Assembly (NCBI GenBank): GCA_049242865.1
Contig: JBMLOR010000065.1
Location: 14,446-78,445 of the forward strand
Direction: 5' to 3'
Source of the DNA: CAIVPM01 sp049242865
GTDB taxonomy: Bacteria > Bacteroidota > Bacteroidia > Chitinophagales > Chitinophagaceae
DNA length: 64,000 nucleotides
Positions 8,429-18,109 of this stretch are shown here, piece by piece; position 1 is the first letter of the stretch; every line of letters begins with the position of its first letter. Both the position numbers and the translations under genes were made by a program. The notes under the pieces are model-generated. The model saw only the letters and a list, made by a program, of their open reading frames with translations. It ran no database searches and was not told the origin of the DNA.

Positions 8429-8453
8429 CGATAAACATTTTTTATCAACCAAA
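8421..8453 (-). promoter_or_regulatory. Bacteroidota-type promoter of the ars operon
   Basis: On the minus strand TTTG (8450-8453) is followed after 21 bases by TAATATTG (8421-8428), one mismatch from TAnnTTTG. Transcription would start near 8415, giving a leader of about 12 bases before the ATG at 8402. Confidence 0.6.
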
Positions 8454-8650
8454 TTTTTTTTATTCAAGTTTTTTTTACGATGATTTAAATACAATTTTTC
8501 TTATCGATTTGTGTTTATTATAAGCTTTGTACAATTTGTAGAATAAAAAATAGAGATGACCATGCACAAGCAATAATTACTTAGTATAATACACTAAATA
8601 TTTAGGATATTTTTTAACAGAATTTGAAATATTAAAAGAAGGTGGAGATT

Positions 8651-10027
8651 TTATTTTCCTTTACCTGAAATAATGATTCTTAAAGTGTGAATCATTATTT
8701 TAAAATCTAATAAAAGCGATGCATTTTCAATATAAATTAAATCGTATTGCATTCGTTCAATCATTTCATCTACATTTTCGGCATAGCCAAATTGAACCAT
8801 TCCCCAACTTGTTAAACCTGGTTTTACCTTGTGTAAATAAGCATAGTATGGAGTGCGTTGTTGTATAAGATCGATAAAGAATTTTCTTTCGGGCCTAGGG
8901 CCAACAATACACATATCGCCTTTTAAAATATTATATAGCTGAGGCAGTTCGTCCAATCTCCATTTACGCATTATTTTCCCCCATTTAGTGATACGATTAT
9001 CATGATCACTACTTAATAATGGCTCGTTAGTTTCGGCATTTTCAATCATGCTTCTAAACTTATAAATAGTAAATGCTCTACCTTTTAATCCAATTCTTTC
9101 TTGAGTATAAAAAATATTTCCTTTAGAGGATAATTTAGTTTTTATGGCGATGATTAAAAGAAAAGGACTTAAAATTATTAGGGAGCAAAGCGAAAAAACA
9201 ACATCTATTAATCTTTTTATGTTATGTTGCCAATGCTCCATAGGGCTTGTATCTAAATCAATCAATGTGGCTCCTAAAACATTACTAGTTTTTACAGATC
9301 CTGAAATAATATCTACTACACTTGGTACAATTTTTATTTCTACATCTTTAAGAGCAAGTTGGGTAATTATATCTTCTGTAATTTTTTTAAATTCTTTAGG
9401 TAAAGCAATAACAATGATGTTAATATTGTGTTTTGCAATAATTTCTGAAAGTTGATTAAGTGTGCCAATAATAGTACCAACACTGTTGTGTTGGATGGAT
9501 TCAACTTCAATAAATCCTAAAATTTTATAGCCTAAGTAGTTATAGTTTTTTGCAATTTCTTTTGAAATTTTTTTTGCTTCAATGCCTGTACCAATAATTG
9601 CTGTATTAAAATATATTTTGTGGTGTACAATGAGTTTTTTTACATAGATTAAAATTATCCATCTTCCCAAAAAAAATAAACTAGCAGTGCAGATATAAAG
9701 TAATAATAAAGTGGAATAATGCTCTACATCGGCAATAATTTTTTTACTAAATAGTAAATAAATAAAGATTAGAGTGCAACCGAAGCCTGTAAAAAGTACA
9801 GTGCTAGAGAGCTCGCTTAGTCTAGATTTTTTATGTATGGGTAAACTGTAAGTACCAAGAATTAGAAATAAAGCAAGCCAAAAAAAAGGCACAATAAAAA
9901 CTGTTTGAACAAATCCAAAATCAATGTTTAAGCAATTATTACAACAAATGCTATACAATAGCCAACTAGCACAAGCCATGATGTAATCTATGGCTACATA
10001 CCACGATATGTGAATGCTTTTTGGCAC
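8651..10027 (-). CDS. Polyprenyl-phosphate sugar-1-phosphate transferase (exopolysaccharide initiation)
   Basis: This 458-residue protein has five hydrophobic helices in the first 130 residues, a cytoplasmic nucleotide-binding-like domain (NTAIIGTGIEAKKISKEI, about 145-240), and a C-terminal bacterial sugar transferase domain. The last contains a membrane hairpin (LIDVVFSLCSLIILSPFLL), then YTQERIGLKGRAFTIYKFRSM, the DELPQLYNILKGDM signature, VGPRP and KPGLTSWGMVQ. It transfers a sugar phosphate to undecaprenyl phosphate, the first step of capsule or exopolysaccharide synthesis. The start codon is GTG; later ATGs would cut into the first membrane helix. It lies 9 bases behind the oxidoreductase gene. 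No further polysaccharide genes are nearby. Confidence 0.88.
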   Translation of the reverse strand: MPKSIHISWYVAIDYIMACASWLLYSICCNNCLNIDFGFVQTVFIVPFFWLALFLILGTYSLPIHKKSRLSELSSTVLFTGFGCTLIFIYLLFSKKIIADVEHYSTLLLLYICTASLFFLGRWIILIYVKKLIVHHKIYFNTAIIGTGIEAKKISKEIAKNYNYLGYKILGFIEVESIQHNSVGTIIGTLNQLSEIIAKHNINIIVIALPKEFKKITEDIITQLALKDVEIKIVPSVVDIISGSVKTSNVLGATLIDLDTSPMEHWQHNIKRLIDVVFSLCSLIILSPFLLIIAIKTKLSSKGNIFYTQERIGLKGRAFTIYKFRSMIENAETNEPLLSSDHDNRITKWGKIMRKWRLDELPQLYNILKGDMCIVGPRPERKFFIDLIQQRTPYYAYLHKVKPGLTSWGMVQFGYAENVDEMIERMQYDLIYIENASLLLDFKIMIHTLRIIISGKGK

Positions 10028-10036
10028 TAATTAAAC

Positions 10037-11011
10037 TTATTGTACTATGGTGTTTTTACCAATTTTTTGTAGAATTTGATGTGCAACTTCCATGGCAAGA
10101 TAACCATCAATTTCTGTAACAGCAGTTTGAGTATTGTTGTTGATGCTGTGAACAAAACTTTGCAATTCTTCTTTAATGGCATTATTAGCTTCAATAGATG
10201 GATTAGTAACAGCGATAGTTTTTTTGCCATTATTGGTTTCTACATCAAACGAAAATGCATTTACATCTTCGGGTTGTTTTATTTTAATTACTTCGGCTTT
10301 TTTGTCTAAAAAATCAATACCTATATAAGCATCTTTTTGAAAAATTCTCATTTTACGCATTTTTTTCATGCTAATTCTACTGCTAGTAAGATTGGCCACA
10401 CATCCATTATTAAACTCAATTCTAACATTTGCAATGTCAGGTGTATCTGTCATAACTGCAACACCACTTGCATGAATTGCTTTTACTGAGCTTTTTACAA
10501 GGCTTAGAATGATATCAATATCGTGAATCATTAAATCTAAAATTACACTTACTTCTGTACCTCTTGGGTTAAATTGTGCTAAACGATGCACTTCAATAAA
10601 CATTGGATTAAGAGGCATTTGTTTAATTGCCAAGTAAGCAGGATTAAAACGTTCAACATGTCCAACTTGCATTTTTACTCCAGCTTCATTTATCATAGAA
10701 ACTAAACGTTTAGCTTCATCCATAGTGTGTGCTAAAGGTTTTTCTACAAAAACGTGTTTGCCTTTTCGAATGGCTTCCATACAAAGTGCATAATGTTCAT
10801 TTGTAGGAACTACAATGTCAACAATATCAACATTTGATATTAGTTTTTCGGCAGTTTCGTAACGTTCAATTCCATACTCTTTTGCTACTTTTTTGGCATT
10901 GTCATCATCAATATCAACAAATCCAACTAAGGTTATGCCTTCAATTTCTTTCCAATTGTTTAAATGAAATTTTCCTAAATGACCTGCACCTATTACGCCT
11001 ACTTTCAACAT
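10037..11011 (-). CDS. Gfo/Idh/MocA-family oxidoreductase
   Basis: This 324-residue protein has the N-terminal Rossmann motif GVIGAGHLGKFHLNNW, the second-strand acidic residues (VGFVDIDDD), IVVPTNEHY and the cofactor/catalytic EKPLAHT with its conserved lysine. The C-terminal half (HRLAQFNPRGTE, VILDLMIHDIDIIL) carries the HDID pattern typical of the family. It should oxidise or reduce a sugar or nucleotide sugar with NAD(P). Close linkage (9 bases) to the sugar-phosphate transferase suggests it makes a sugar for that enzyme, which is inference. The substrate cannot be told from sequence. Confidence 0.85.
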   Translation of the reverse strand: MLKVGVIGAGHLGKFHLNNWKEIEGITLVGFVDIDDDNAKKVAKEYGIERYETAEKLISNVDIVDIVVPTNEHYALCMEAIRKGKHVFVEKPLAHTMDEAKRLVSMINEAGVKMQVGHVERFNPAYLAIKQMPLNPMFIEVHRLAQFNPRGTEVSVILDLMIHDIDIILSLVKSSVKAIHASGVAVMTDTPDIANVRIEFNNGCVANLTSSRISMKKMRKMRIFQKDAYIGIDFLDKKAEVIKIKQPEDVNAFSFDVETNNGKKTIAVTNPSIEANNAIKEELQSFVHSINNNTQTAVTEIDGYLAMEVAHQILQKIGKNTIVQ

Positions 11012-11083
11012 AAAAAAATAATTATAGTTGGCAAATGTAACATAAAAAAAATCCTCTGAATTTTAAATAATACACATTAAATA

Positions 11084-12337
11084 CTACAAAAAGTTTGGTA
11101 ATAAAAATCCTAAGCTTAAACAAGCAATTACTATAAAAGGGGCTGCAACTTTGGTAAATTGTAAGCAACCAAATGTTCCAAAAACTATTAATAAATCTAT
11201 TACAATAGTTGAACCATTGGTTATTTGATTAAAAATTAAATCTTTAAGCAAATAAAAAATAGACCCTACCATTATACCCACAATAACAGCATTTATGCCT
11301 TCTAATGATCTATAAATTACTGCATATTTTTTTAAATTATGCCAAATAGGATAAAAGAAAAGTACCAGCAAGGCACTAGGTAAAAATATACCAATTGTAC
11401 CTAAAATACAGCCTAGTGTTTGTAGCCATTTACTATCTGTTGGTTGCATAAGCATGCCACCTGTATACGAACTAATACTAAAAACTGGCCCAGGAATTGC
11501 CCTAACCATTCCATAGCCTGTAAGAAAATCTTCTTTATCCATTTTTAATACATCACGTTCTGTATTACTTGGGCGTACAACATATTGCTCATACATTAAA
11601 GGCAACAGTACATCACCACCACCAAAAACTAAGCTCCCGAATCTATAATTATTTTCAAAGAGGTTAAGTGGCTTTTTGCTGCTCCAATTGTTGTTGGTAG
11701 CTGTTTCACTAAAATAACCTGCTAATACAAATAAGCCTAGAAAAATGAAAATGTTACCCCATTTAATTTTTTTTGGTGTTTCTCCAATTTGAGGAATACG
11801 CTTGTTGCTAAAATTTGTAGCTACACTTGCAGTAAGAATAAGTGCAGGAAAAACCCAAGGTGAAGTAAAAAATAAAAAAGTTGCAATAGCACCTATCCAT
11901 AAAATTACATATGTGATGGTATTTTTAATACTTATTTTAAACATTCTAAATGCTGTATATATTATAAAACCAATGGCCATTGGTTGTATAAAACGAAACG
12001 CACCTAAAGAAATGTGATTATTTTTTAGATAATGAATTAAAAAAGAAAAACCACCCATAATAACACTTGCTGGCGTAATCCAAATAATTAATGTAATGAT
12101 GGCTAAAGGAATGCCTCCTCGTTTATAACCAATTAGCATTAAGGTTTGGGTTGAAGATGCACCAGGAAGCATATTGCAAAAGCTAGTAAAATCTAAAAGT
12201 TCTTTTTCTGTAACATCTCTGCGTTTGTGCACAAAGCTTTTGAGCATCATTCCATAATGACCATTTGGCCCACCAAAGGCTGTAATACTATACAGTAAAA
12301 CTTGTTGTAAAAACGGAATATGACGAATCAAAACCAT
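11084..12337 (-). CDS. chrA: Chromate-type (CHR family) ion transporter, two-domain form
   Basis: An integral membrane protein of 417 residues with two CHR repeats. The first has SITAFGGPNGHYGMM and FCNMLPGASSTQ; the second has LVFGGGDVLLPLMYEQYVV and MVRAIPGPVFSIS. This is the long-chain ChrA layout, an antiporter or efflux protein for chromate, though many members have other or unknown anions. The open frame extends to 12418, but that start would lie in the hairpin terminator of the upstream susD gene, so the ATG at 12337 (MVLIRHIPFLQQV) is chosen. A gap of 72 bases separates it from the oxidoreductase gene. Confidence 0.85.
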   Translation of the reverse strand: MVLIRHIPFLQQVLLYSITAFGGPNGHYGMMLKSFVHKRRDVTEKELLDFTSFCNMLPGASSTQTLMLIGYKRGGIPLAIITLIIWITPASVIMGGFSFLIHYLKNNHISLGAFRFIQPMAIGFIIYTAFRMFKISIKNTITYVILWIGAIATFLFFTSPWVFPALILTASVATNFSNKRIPQIGETPKKIKWGNIFIFLGLFVLAGYFSETATNNNWSSKKPLNLFENNYRFGSLVFGGGDVLLPLMYEQYVVRPSNTERDVLKMDKEDFLTGYGMVRAIPGPVFSISSYTGGMLMQPTDSKWLQTLGCILGTIGIFLPSALLVLFFYPIWHNLKKYAVIYRSLEGINAVIVGIMVGSIFYLLKDLIFNQITNGSTIVIDLLIVFGTFGCLQFTKVAAPFIVIACLSLGFLLPNFL

Positions 12338-12401
12338 AGGCTTTAAAACAATCGAAATTTTAGTGCCATAAAGAAAAGGATTTTTTGTATTGGGATAATA
12401 A

Positions 12402-12440
12402 AAAAGAGGCTGCTTCAAAAAAATTGAAACAGCCTCTTTT
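12402..12440 (-). terminator. Terminator of the SusC/SusD operon
   Basis: AAAAGAGGCTG (12402-12412) pairs perfectly with CAGCCTCTTTT (12430-12440). The stem continues inward after one mismatch to a loop of A residues. On the minus strand it is followed by a T run. It lies 22 bases beyond the susD stop. Confidence 0.85.
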
Positions 12441-12462
12441 AAAAGAAAATTTAATAAAACTA

Positions 12463-13893
12463 CTATTGATTAGGAGTCATTAAACTATTGTATAATAATT
12501 CTGATGCAGGTATTGGCCATACATAAGGTACTGTTGTAGGTAATACAGCAGCAACGCTACTTTTTGCAGGAAAGGCAATGTTTTGACGTAAAATATCTAA
12601 ACTTCTTAAGCCCTCACCTAAAAACTCTATTCTTCTTTCGTTTAAAATAGCAGTGATTAAATCAGCGTTTGTTAAAGGTGCTAATGTTACACCAGCATCG
12701 CTACGTTGACGAACTGCATTTAACAAAGCTAAAGCACGTGCATCTACACCAGTTGTATTAGTACGTGCTAAAGCTTCAGCTAAATTAAGCATTACTTCAG
12801 CATATCTAATTACAGGAACATAGTTGTCGTTATCTGAATTAAATTTAGAATATCTAAATGGAGCAGTAGTATTTACCACTAAAGCTCTACGAGCATCAGC
12901 AGTTCTCCAACCAACATCTGCTAAAATGCCAGAAGGATTTAATGCAAACTCAGCATTTTGGTAACTTGCCATACCGTTTTGAGTACCTGGTGCATTTAAA
13001 ACTGTCATTGGAAAACTAAAAATACTTTCAGTAGTATTATATGTTCTAAATGTAGTCAAGAAAGTTGCATTTAATCTATGGGCAACTCCACTAGGGGCTA
13101 CAAAAGGTGCAGAAGCTGGAACTAGTTTGTTAGCTTCTATAATTACACTATCCCAACGACCAACATGCATAAATACACGAGTTTTTAAAGCAATAGCTGC
13201 ATTACGATGTGCACGAACTGTGTTGCTATCGTTTGTACCCATGTAGCTTAATGGTAAGTTAGCTTCTGCAAAATGTAAATCGTTAATAATTGCACGATAA
13301 ACTTCTGCAACTGTTGCTCTTTTTAAAGCTGCACCAGCATTACTTGTATTAGCCACTAAACGTAAAGGAATACCTTCACTTGCACCATTATCTGCATTAA
13401 AAGGACGACGACCATAGAAATTTAGTAAGTGAAAATGTGCTAAAGCACGGCAAAATCTTGCCTCAGCTCTAAATCTATTTGCTAAACTAGCACTTACAAC
13501 AGTTGGGTTTGCATCTAAACCAGCAATTAAAACATTTGCTCTGTTAATTGCAGAATAACCAGCATTCCATTGATTTTCTACTTGGTTGTCAGTTGAAATT
13601 AGAGAGAAGTTCCAAACCCCTAAAGCAGTAACGCCATTACCTGTTACATTAACCCAATCTTCACCTCTAACATCGTGGTAGGTGTTAGTACGACCACCTA
13701 AAAAGTTTCCATTTTTCATTCCACCATATACACCAAATACTTGTTGCATAATACGATCTGGTGTAGAAAATGCACTAGCATCGCTCAATACTGTTTGAGG
13801 TACTGGGCTTAAAGATTCTTTGCGGCACGAGCTGAACATAGTTACTGTAGCAGCCATTGCAACAAAGATTGTTTTTTTATTTAAATATTTCAT
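12463..13893 (-). CDS. RagB/SusD-family outer-membrane nutrient-binding lipoprotein
   Basis: This 476-residue protein has a lipoprotein signal (lipobox FSSC, Cys23) and the SusD fold. Marks are a DASAF-type N-terminus, the helical TPR-like centre (YSAINRANVLIAGLD, RFRAEARFCRALAHFHLLNFYGR, VAEVYRAIINDLHFAEANLP), and the C-terminal YAEVMLNLAEALAR and INERRIEFLGEG-type segment (here LNERRIEFLGEGLRSLDILR). It caps the SusC channel at the cell surface and binds a glycan or peptide ligand. It follows susC by 25 bases. The ligand is not predictable: no glycan-degrading gene lies beside the pair. Confidence 0.92.
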   Translation of the reverse strand: MKYLNKKTIFVAMAATVTMFSSCRKESLSPVPQTVLSDASAFSTPDRIMQQVFGVYGGMKNGNFLGGRTNTYHDVRGEDWVNVTGNGVTALGVWNFSLISTDNQVENQWNAGYSAINRANVLIAGLDANPTVVSASLANRFRAEARFCRALAHFHLLNFYGRRPFNADNGASEGIPLRLVANTSNAGAALKRATVAEVYRAIINDLHFAEANLPLSYMGTNDSNTVRAHRNAAIALKTRVFMHVGRWDSVIIEANKLVPASAPFVAPSGVAHRLNATFLTTFRTYNTTESIFSFPMTVLNAPGTQNGMASYQNAEFALNPSGILADVGWRTADARRALVVNTTAPFRYSKFNSDNDNYVPVIRYAEVMLNLAEALARTNTTGVDARALALLNAVRQRSDAGVTLAPLTNADLITAILNERRIEFLGEGLRSLDILRQNIAFPAKSSVAAVLPTTVPYVWPIPASELLYNSLMTPNQ

Positions 13894-13918
13894 TTGTTAA
13901 TTTTTTAAAGTTCAAAAT

Positions 13919-16900
13919 TTAGAAACCTACATTAATACCAACTGTAACTGTACGTGCTTGACCAATTGTATTTCTGTCTACACTTGGAGTTAAAGCAGCT
14001 GCACCATTTGAAGAAATTTCTGGGTCTGCACCAGGGTATTTAGTAATGATGAATGGATTAAATGCTTGTACATAAAAACGTGCTGAACTTATTTTTACTT
14101 TTTCCATAATTTTTGTTGGAACAGTGTAACCAAAAGTTAAAGAACGACATCTTACAAAATCGCCATTGAACAAATTGGCTGTCATTGGTAGTGCACTACC
14201 GTTTGAAATATTATCATTAAATACAATTCTAGGAACCGTGCTGATATCACCTGGTTTTCTCCATCTATTTAAAACTTCTGTTGAATTGTTCCAGAAACGT
14301 TGGTCTAATAAACCAGCTCTACTTCCAAAATAAACATCATTACCAAAGCTAAAATACATGTCAATACCAAAGTCAAATTCTTTCCAGCTTACATTACTTT
14401 GGAAACCACCAAATAAAGTAGGCAAAGCATTTCCTGCAATTATACCATCTCTTGAAAGGTCAATAGCTGGTGCCACTAAGCCATTATCTCTAAATGTCCA
14501 TCTACTTGCAGCAACAGGGTTAGAAAAGTCAAATAAAACTTCTCTTCCGGCAGCATTAACTAAAATTCTTCTACCTGTTGCAGGGTCAACACCATTGCTT
14601 TTTACTAAGAAGAAAGTACCAATTGAGTTACCTGGACGAGTAATATTTGTACGCTCTAAACCTGTAATACCTACTATTTCTGGTACACCAGGAGCTAATG
14701 ATGTTACTTCGTTTTTAAGTGTTGCAAAATTGAAACCAACACTCCATCTAAAGTCTTTTTTATCGATTATTCTAGCATTAATTCCTAACTCAATACCACT
14801 ATTTGTCATGTTAGCAGCATTAGCTTGAATTGTATTTCCAGGAATACCCATTGAGCCAGGAGTTGGAACATCAATAATCAAATCACTAAGCTTAGTATTG
14901 TAATATCCAAATTCAACGCTAACTCTTCCTTTTAATGTGGTGAAGTTTAAACCAAAGTCTAACTTCTCACTTTTTTCCCATTGTAAATTATTGTTACCTG
15001 CTTGGTTAAAGAATAATGTTGGATTACCTAAACCATATTGTGCTGAGCTAAAAGTACTTAAAGAAGCAAAGTTTCCTACAGCAGAAACGCTTCCTATTTT
15101 ACCATAGCTACCACGTAATTTTACGTTATCAAAAATTTTGCTGATGCCACTATTTTTCCAAAAACCTTCTTCAGAAATTGAATAACCTACACTAGCACCA
15201 TAGAAAGTTCCCCATTTTTTACCTTCTGCAAAAGCTGAGTAACCATCTCTACGAGCATTTACACTTAAATAGTATTTGTTTTTGTAGTTATAGTTTACTC
15301 TACCAAAGAAAGATAACAAATAGTTTTCTGTAATTAAGTTACCTACTGGATTATTGTTTGTAGTGAAATTGCCTTGATATTCATTAAAGAAATTATCTGC
15401 TAAAGCTTGACGGCTTGCTCCCCAACGATTGTTGTAGAATTTATTTTCTTCATGACCAGCCAAAATTGTAAAATTATGTCTGTTGTTGTCTAAAGAAAAG
15501 TCGTAAGTTAACGTATTTTGAAAGTTTGTAAAATTTTGTTTGCTTACAATGTTAAATGCTAAACCATCATCTGTTGTTGCAGTTGTTTGTATACCATCAC
15601 CATGTAAAGCATTGTAAAAAGTTTTATCTTCTACAGTTTGATAATTTGCACCATAGGTACTTCTGTAATATAAACCTTTTGCAAGTTTTAATTCTAAATT
15701 TACATTAGCTACTAATTGATCTAATTCAGATGAAATAATATTTAAATCTCTAATCATAACAGGGTTAACAAAACCAGAGTTAGTTAGGTTATTGTTTCTT
15801 CCAATTTGATTAAAGCTATTTCTTTGTACAGGATCGTCAATGCCAATAATATTGTAACGTCCATCAGCAGCATAAGGTGAAACGTTAGGGGCTGTTACAA
15901 ATGCTAAACGAGCTGAACCAGCAGTACCAAATGCTCCACCAGGTAAAGAACCTGTGCTTGGAGAAAATGTTGTTCCTCTACTAAAATTGAAATTACCACC
16001 AATTTTTAAGTAGTTGTTTACTTTATTTTCAATATTCATACGCATTTGCATACGTTCGAATGTATTGGTTTGTAAAATACCCTCTTGTTTATTGTAGTTG
16101 GTGCTGAAAAAATATTTAGTATTTTCATTACCACCACTAACGCTTACATTGTGGTTTTGTTGAATCCCTGTTTGATAAATATGATCAGCCCATCTTGTAT
16201 CAACTGGTTTACCATTCATGGTGCTTGCAAAAAATAATGGAGCACCAGCTGGTTGACCACTACTATTTACATTGGCCTGATTTAAATTTACTAATGCTTC
16301 ATTTTTAGTTGCTATATATTGATCGGCGTTTAATACTTCAAAAATATTAAAGGCTTTTGTCCAACCATAGCTAAAATCATAGCTAACTTTTGCTTTTCCG
16401 TTTTTACCTTTTTTTGTAGTAATGATCATTACACCGTTAGTAGCTCTACTACCATAAATTGCGGTTGCAGAAGCATCTTTCAAAATTTGAATGTCTTCAA
16501 TATCACCTGGATTTAAAGTTCCTAATGCATTATTAGCAGATAGGTTAGTTGATGCATCACCTTGTAATGCAGGAACTCCATCAATAATAATTAATGGTTG
16601 GGAGCTACCTGATATAGAATTTATACCACGTACTCTTATAACTGCAGGGTTATTAAGTACACCATTTGGCAAACTTACGTTTACACCAACAGCTTTACCA
16701 CTTAATGCTTGGTCGAAGCTTTGAACAGGAATGTCTTTGATATTATCACCCTTAATAGAGGCGATACTACCAGTTACATCTTTTTTCTTTTGAGTACCAT
16801 ATCCCACTAAAACTACCTCGCCTAATGATTTATCTTCAGTTTTTAGCGAAATAGAAACATTGCTTGATGTTCCTAAGGCAGCAGTGTAATCTTCAAATCC

Positions 16901-17125
16901 AATAGAGCTGAAGGTTAATTTTTTAACTGTGGTTGGCACAGTTAATGAATAGTTTCCGCCATTATCGGTGATAGTTTTTTTATCGGAACCTACAGCTTTT
17001 ACTGTAACGCCCGAAACTCCAACACCTTTCTCGTCAGTTACTTTTCCAGTAACTGTACGATTTTGAGCAGAAACACTTGAAACTAGAAGCATCATAGCTC
17101 CTAAGAAACTCAGAAATTTTCTCAT
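13919..17125 (-). CDS. SusC/RagA-family TonB-linked outer-membrane protein
   Basis: This 1068-residue protein has a signal peptide (to about residue 20, VSSVSAQN), a carboxypeptidase-regulatory-like beta-sandwich (VTGKVTDEKGVGVSGVTVKA, about 22-95), a plug domain and a 22-strand-type barrel ending in phenylalanine (TVGINVGF). The plug carries VVLVGYGTQKKKDVTGS, VRGINSISGSSQPLIIIDG and IEDIQILKDASATAIYGSRA. It imports an oligomeric nutrient with TonB energy, together with the SusD protein encoded directly downstream. No STN domain is present, so signalling through a FecR anti-sigma factor is unlikely. The promoter should lie in the 154 bases shared with the divergent SDR gene. Confidence 0.95.
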   Translation of the reverse strand: MRKFLSFLGAMMLLVSSVSAQNRTVTGKVTDEKGVGVSGVTVKAVGSDKKTITDNGGNYSLTVPTTVKKLTFSSIGFEDYTAALGTSSNVSISLKTEDKSLGEVVLVGYGTQKKKDVTGSIASIKGDNIKDIPVQSFDQALSGKAVGVNVSLPNGVLNNPAVIRVRGINSISGSSQPLIIIDGVPALQGDASTNLSANNALGTLNPGDIEDIQILKDASATAIYGSRATNGVMIITTKKGKNGKAKVSYDFSYGWTKAFNIFEVLNADQYIATKNEALVNLNQANVNSSGQPAGAPLFFASTMNGKPVDTRWADHIYQTGIQQNHNVSVSGGNENTKYFFSTNYNKQEGILQTNTFERMQMRMNIENKVNNYLKIGGNFNFSRGTTFSPSTGSLPGGAFGTAGSARLAFVTAPNVSPYAADGRYNIIGIDDPVQRNSFNQIGRNNNLTNSGFVNPVMIRDLNIISSELDQLVANVNLELKLAKGLYYRSTYGANYQTVEDKTFYNALHGDGIQTTATTDDGLAFNIVSKQNFTNFQNTLTYDFSLDNNRHNFTILAGHEENKFYNNRWGASRQALADNFFNEYQGNFTTNNNPVGNLITENYLLSFFGRVNYNYKNKYYLSVNARRDGYSAFAEGKKWGTFYGASVGYSISEEGFWKNSGISKIFDNVKLRGSYGKIGSVSAVGNFASLSTFSSAQYGLGNPTLFFNQAGNNNLQWEKSEKLDFGLNFTTLKGRVSVEFGYYNTKLSDLIIDVPTPGSMGIPGNTIQANAANMTNSGIELGINARIIDKKDFRWSVGFNFATLKNEVTSLAPGVPEIVGITGLERTNITRPGNSIGTFFLVKSNGVDPATGRRILVNAAGREVLFDFSNPVAASRWTFRDNGLVAPAIDLSRDGIIAGNALPTLFGGFQSNVSWKEFDFGIDMYFSFGNDVYFGSRAGLLDQRFWNNSTEVLNRWRKPGDISTVPRIVFNDNISNGSALPMTANLFNGDFVRCRSLTFGYTVPTKIMEKVKISSARFYVQAFNPFIITKYPGADPEISSNGAAALTPSVDRNTIGQARTVTVGINVGF

Positions 17126-17249
17126 GTTTTATAAATTTTTAGATTTCAAATAAAAATGAAACACCAAAAAAGCTGCATCTCCCAACTTATTTTCCCTTTT
17201 CAGTAAATCCCGGTTTTTCAATTCTTAAAGCCTATTAGCCATTTACCCA

Positions 17250-17257
17250 TACTTTTG
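17250..17257 (+). promoter_or_regulatory. Possible -7 element upstream of the SDR gene
   Basis: TACTTTTG matches TAnnTTTG exactly and lies 22 bases before the SDR start codon, but no good TTTG element is seen about 20 bases upstream. Confidence 0.35.
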
Positions 17258-17279
17258 ACCAATCATAATAATTTAAAAA

Positions 17280-18095
17280 ATGTTTGCCAATAAAACTATT
17301 TTTATAACTGGTGCAACAAGAGGTATCGGTAAAGCCATTGCTTTAAAACTGGCTAAGGAAGGTGCTAATATTGTTATAGCTGCCAAAAGTGTAGAGGAAA
17401 ATCCCAAGCTAGGAGGTACAATTTTTACTGCAGCTCAAGAAATAGAAGCTGCAGGCGGAAAAGCATTACCATTGCAAGTTGACATTAGATTCGAGGAACA
17501 AATAAAAGCGGCTGTGCAAAAAGCTGCAGAGCATTTTGGCGGAATTGACGTATTAATTAATAATGCCTCAGCTATTCAACTTACTGGTACTTTGCAAACA
17601 GATGCCAAAAAGTTCGATTTAATGCACGACATAAATGTACGAGGCACATTTTTAATGACACAAGCTTGTTTGCCATATCTACAAAAAAGTAGCCATGCAC
17701 ACATTCTTACTTTATCGCCTCCTATCAATTTAATAAATAAATGGATGTCGCCACACATTGCTTATACCTTGAGTAAATTTAATATGAGTATGATGGCATT
17801 GGCATGGGCTGGCGAATTTAAAAACGATAATATTGCTAGTAATGCATTATGGCCAAAAACCACTATTGATACAGCTGCAGTAAGAAATTTATTAGGTGGT
17901 GAAGCCTTGGCTAAAATGAGTAGAACGGTTGATATTATTGCTGATGCAGCTTATTATATACTTAGCAAAAAAAATCTGGAGTATACAGGTAATACATTCA
18001 TTGATGAAGATGTATTGGCTAAAGAAGGAATTACCGATTTAAGTAATTATAGCGTTGTTCCGGGGGCAACTTTATTTCAAGATTTATTTGTGTAA
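17280..18095 (+). CDS. Short-chain dehydrogenase/reductase, HSDL2-like
   Basis: This 271-residue SDR has the cofactor motif TGATRGIG (residues 10-17), NNAS, catalytic Ser146, and Tyr162/Lys166 in AYTLSK. KSVEENPKLGGTIFTAAQEI and FKNDNIASNALWPKTTIDTAAV are characteristic of the hydroxysteroid dehydrogenase-like 2 (HSDL2) branch, thought to act on lipid-derived substrates with NADP(H). The true substrate is unknown. The next gene (DUF3667) starts 14 bases downstream, so the two probably share a transcript. Confidence 0.85.
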   Translation: MFANKTIFITGATRGIGKAIALKLAKEGANIVIAAKSVEENPKLGGTIFTAAQEIEAAGGKALPLQVDIRFEEQIKAAVQKAAEHFGGIDVLINNASAIQLTGTLQTDAKKFDLMHDINVRGTFLMTQACLPYLQKSSHAHILTLSPPINLINKWMSPHIAYTLSKFNMSMMALAWAGEFKNDNIASNALWPKTTIDTAAVRNLLGGEALAKMSRTVDIIADAAYYILSKKNLEYTGNTFIDEDVLAKEGITDLSNYSVVPGATLFQDLFV

Positions 18096-18109
18096 ATTTT
18101 TTAATTATT

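Noticed and set aside
8403..8438. Longer arsR start at 8438
   Set aside because: It lies upstream of the predicted transcription start, within the promoter spacer, and the added 12 residues match nothing in the family.
14358..14828. Open frame of 156 codons antisense to susC
   Set aside because: It mirrors the codon use of the SusC gene and has no recognisable domain or promoter.
17126..17279. Clear promoter for susC
   Set aside because: No exact TAnnTTTG was found on the minus strand in this interval, so none is listed.
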